NCBI RefSeq assembly: GCF_025642785.1
Contig: NZ_JANZKU010000031.1
Coordinates: 1-47,597 of the forward strand
Reading direction: 5' to 3'
From: Pseudomonas sp. RIT-PI-AD
GTDB lineage: Bacteria; Pseudomonadota; Gammaproteobacteria; Pseudomonadales; Pseudomonadaceae
Length of the DNA: 47,597 nt
Within the stretch, counting starts at the first letter, position 1, and each line of letters starts with the position of its first letter. This document shows positions 46,807 through 47,597 of this stretch, piece by piece. The notes under the pieces are model-generated. The model saw only the letters and a program-made list of their open reading frames with translations. It was not told where the DNA came from and did no database searches. Both the position numbers and the translations under genes were made by a program.

Positions 46807-47597
46807 GGCAGCGGGGCGGGCGGCTGGTCGGACGAGGCGTCGCGGTCCTGCTCTTCCTCCGCTTCGCGGCGCTTGCGCACCAGCCCGCCGAAGAACACGC
46901 CGACCTCGAACAGCAGCCACATGGGCACCGCGAGCAGGGTCTGGGAGAAGATATCCGGCGGGGTCAGGACCATGCCGACGACGAAGCAGCCGATGATCAC
47001 GTAGGGGCGGATCTTCCGCAGGTAGGCCACGTCGACCACGCCGATCCAGATCAACAGCACCACCGCCACCGGAATCTCGAAGGCCACGCCGAAGGCGAAG
47101 AACAGCGTCATGACGAAATCGAGGTAGCTGCTGATGTCGGTCATCATCGACACCCCTTCCGGGGTGACGCTGGCGAAGAAGTGGAAGATCAGCGGGAACA
47201 CCAGGAAGTACGCGAACGCCATGCCGCTGTAGAACAGCACCACGCTGGAGACCAGCAGCGGCACGGCGATGCGCTTCTCATGGCGGTACAGGCCGGGCGC
47301 GATGAAGCCCCAGACCTGGTGGAGGATCACCGGCATGGCGAGGAACAGCGCCACCACCATGGTCAGCTTGAACGGGGTGAGGAAGGGCGAGGCGACGTCG
47401 GTGGCGATCATCGTCGTGCCTTCCGGCAGGTAGTGCCGCAGCGGCGCCGATACCAGGGTGTAGATTTTCTGGGCGAAATAGAACAGCGCGGCGAAGATCA
47501 GGAAGATCGCCGCGACGCAGCGCAACAGCCGCGTGCGCAGTTCGGTGAGGTGCGAGACCAGGGGCATTTCCTGGTCGAATTCGGGCTTCTGCTCGCT
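46803..47597 (-). CDS. tatC: Sec-independent translocase subunit TatC (5' end cut by window)
   Basis: 265 in-window codons of the multi-spanning TatC, which recognises twin-arginine signal peptides with TatB. Six membrane helices are visible, from [20 protein letters not shown] through [18 protein letters not shown]. The conserved periplasmic and cytoplasmic motifs SPFLTPFKL and [10 protein letters not shown] are present. The frame continues past MPLVSHL to [10 protein letters not shown] at the window edge, so the true start is probably the codon just outside. The charged tail ends PAPLP. Confidence 0.96.
   Translation of the reverse strand, partial: SEQKPEFDQEMPLVSHLTELRTRLLRCVAAIFLIFAALFYFAQKIYTLVSAPLRHYLPEGTTMIATDVASPFLTPFKLTMVVALFLAMPVILHQVWGFIAPGLYRHEKRIAVPLLVSSVVLFYSGMAFAYFLVFPLIFHFFASVTPEGVSMMTDISSYLDFVMTLFFAFGVAFEIPVAVVLLIWIGVVDVAYLRKIRPYVIIGCFVVGMVLTPPDIFSQTLLAVPMWLLFEVGVFFGGLVRKRREAEEEQDRDASSDQPPAPLP

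Overview
The window is chromosomal DNA from a very GC-rich gammaproteobacterium of the Pseudomonas aeruginosa group. Three things support this: protein sequences very close to P. aeruginosa (YggX, HisB, TatC, SecB, TypA), the gene blocks asmA-mutY-yggX-tRNA-Phe, his, ctpA-envC-gpmI, secB, ntrBC, glnA, thiI-typA, and the esterase autotransporter EstA. It is probably not P. aeruginosa itself. From memory of the PAO1 map (not checked here), several neighbourhoods differ: the NAD-salvage operon sits between typA and estA, blc is followed directly by pip, opgGH is absent between dtd and the ABC operon, and a protealysin-emfourin pair lies between secB and trmL. I see no prophage, insertion sequence, CRISPR array or integron; this is mostly housekeeping chromosome with a few accessory insertions.

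Layout. 1-4758 (minus): a secreted DUF3828 protein, tRNA-Phe with its own promoter and terminator, then asmA-mutY-yggX. 5072-8247 (plus): hisB-hisH-DUF2164-hisA-hisF, with palindromic repeats between hisA and hisF. 8440-11823 (plus): four tandem paralogous periplasmic binding proteins with no permease or ATPase beside them. 11887-17231 (minus): ctpA, envC, an SDR-type epimerase, gpmI. 17490-18665 (plus): a rhodanese-like membrane protein, grxC, secB. 18718-20677 (minus): emfourin inhibitor, protealysin-like M4 protease, trmL. 20676-21116 (plus): a small membrane-anchored protein. 21403-27038 (minus): the nitrogen-control block ntrC, ntrB, two DUF4124 genes, glnA. 27364-32597 (plus): thiI, typA, a small membrane protein, a DUF808 protein. 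32610-33779 (minus): a YkgJ-type cysteine-cluster protein and nrtR. 33957-36647 (plus): pncA-pncB-nadE. 37250-45472 (plus): estA, fbp, a small lipoprotein, blc, pip, dtd and a three-gene amino-acid ABC operon. 45513-47597 (minus): a UPF0158 protein, rsmE and tatC, whose start lies just beyond the right edge.

How it works together. The clearest regulatory story is nitrogen control. A sigma-54 promoter with two helically phased NtrC-type palindromes precedes glnA. A second sigma-54-like element with an NtrC-type site precedes ntrBC. A third, near-consensus sigma-54 element lies in the gap behind ntrC, where it could drive a small RNA related to the published NrsZ. A second circuit is NAD salvage: a near-perfect palindrome between nrtR and pncA fits an NrtR operator. 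A third unit is the protease-inhibitor pair, translationally coupled through an ATGA overlap.
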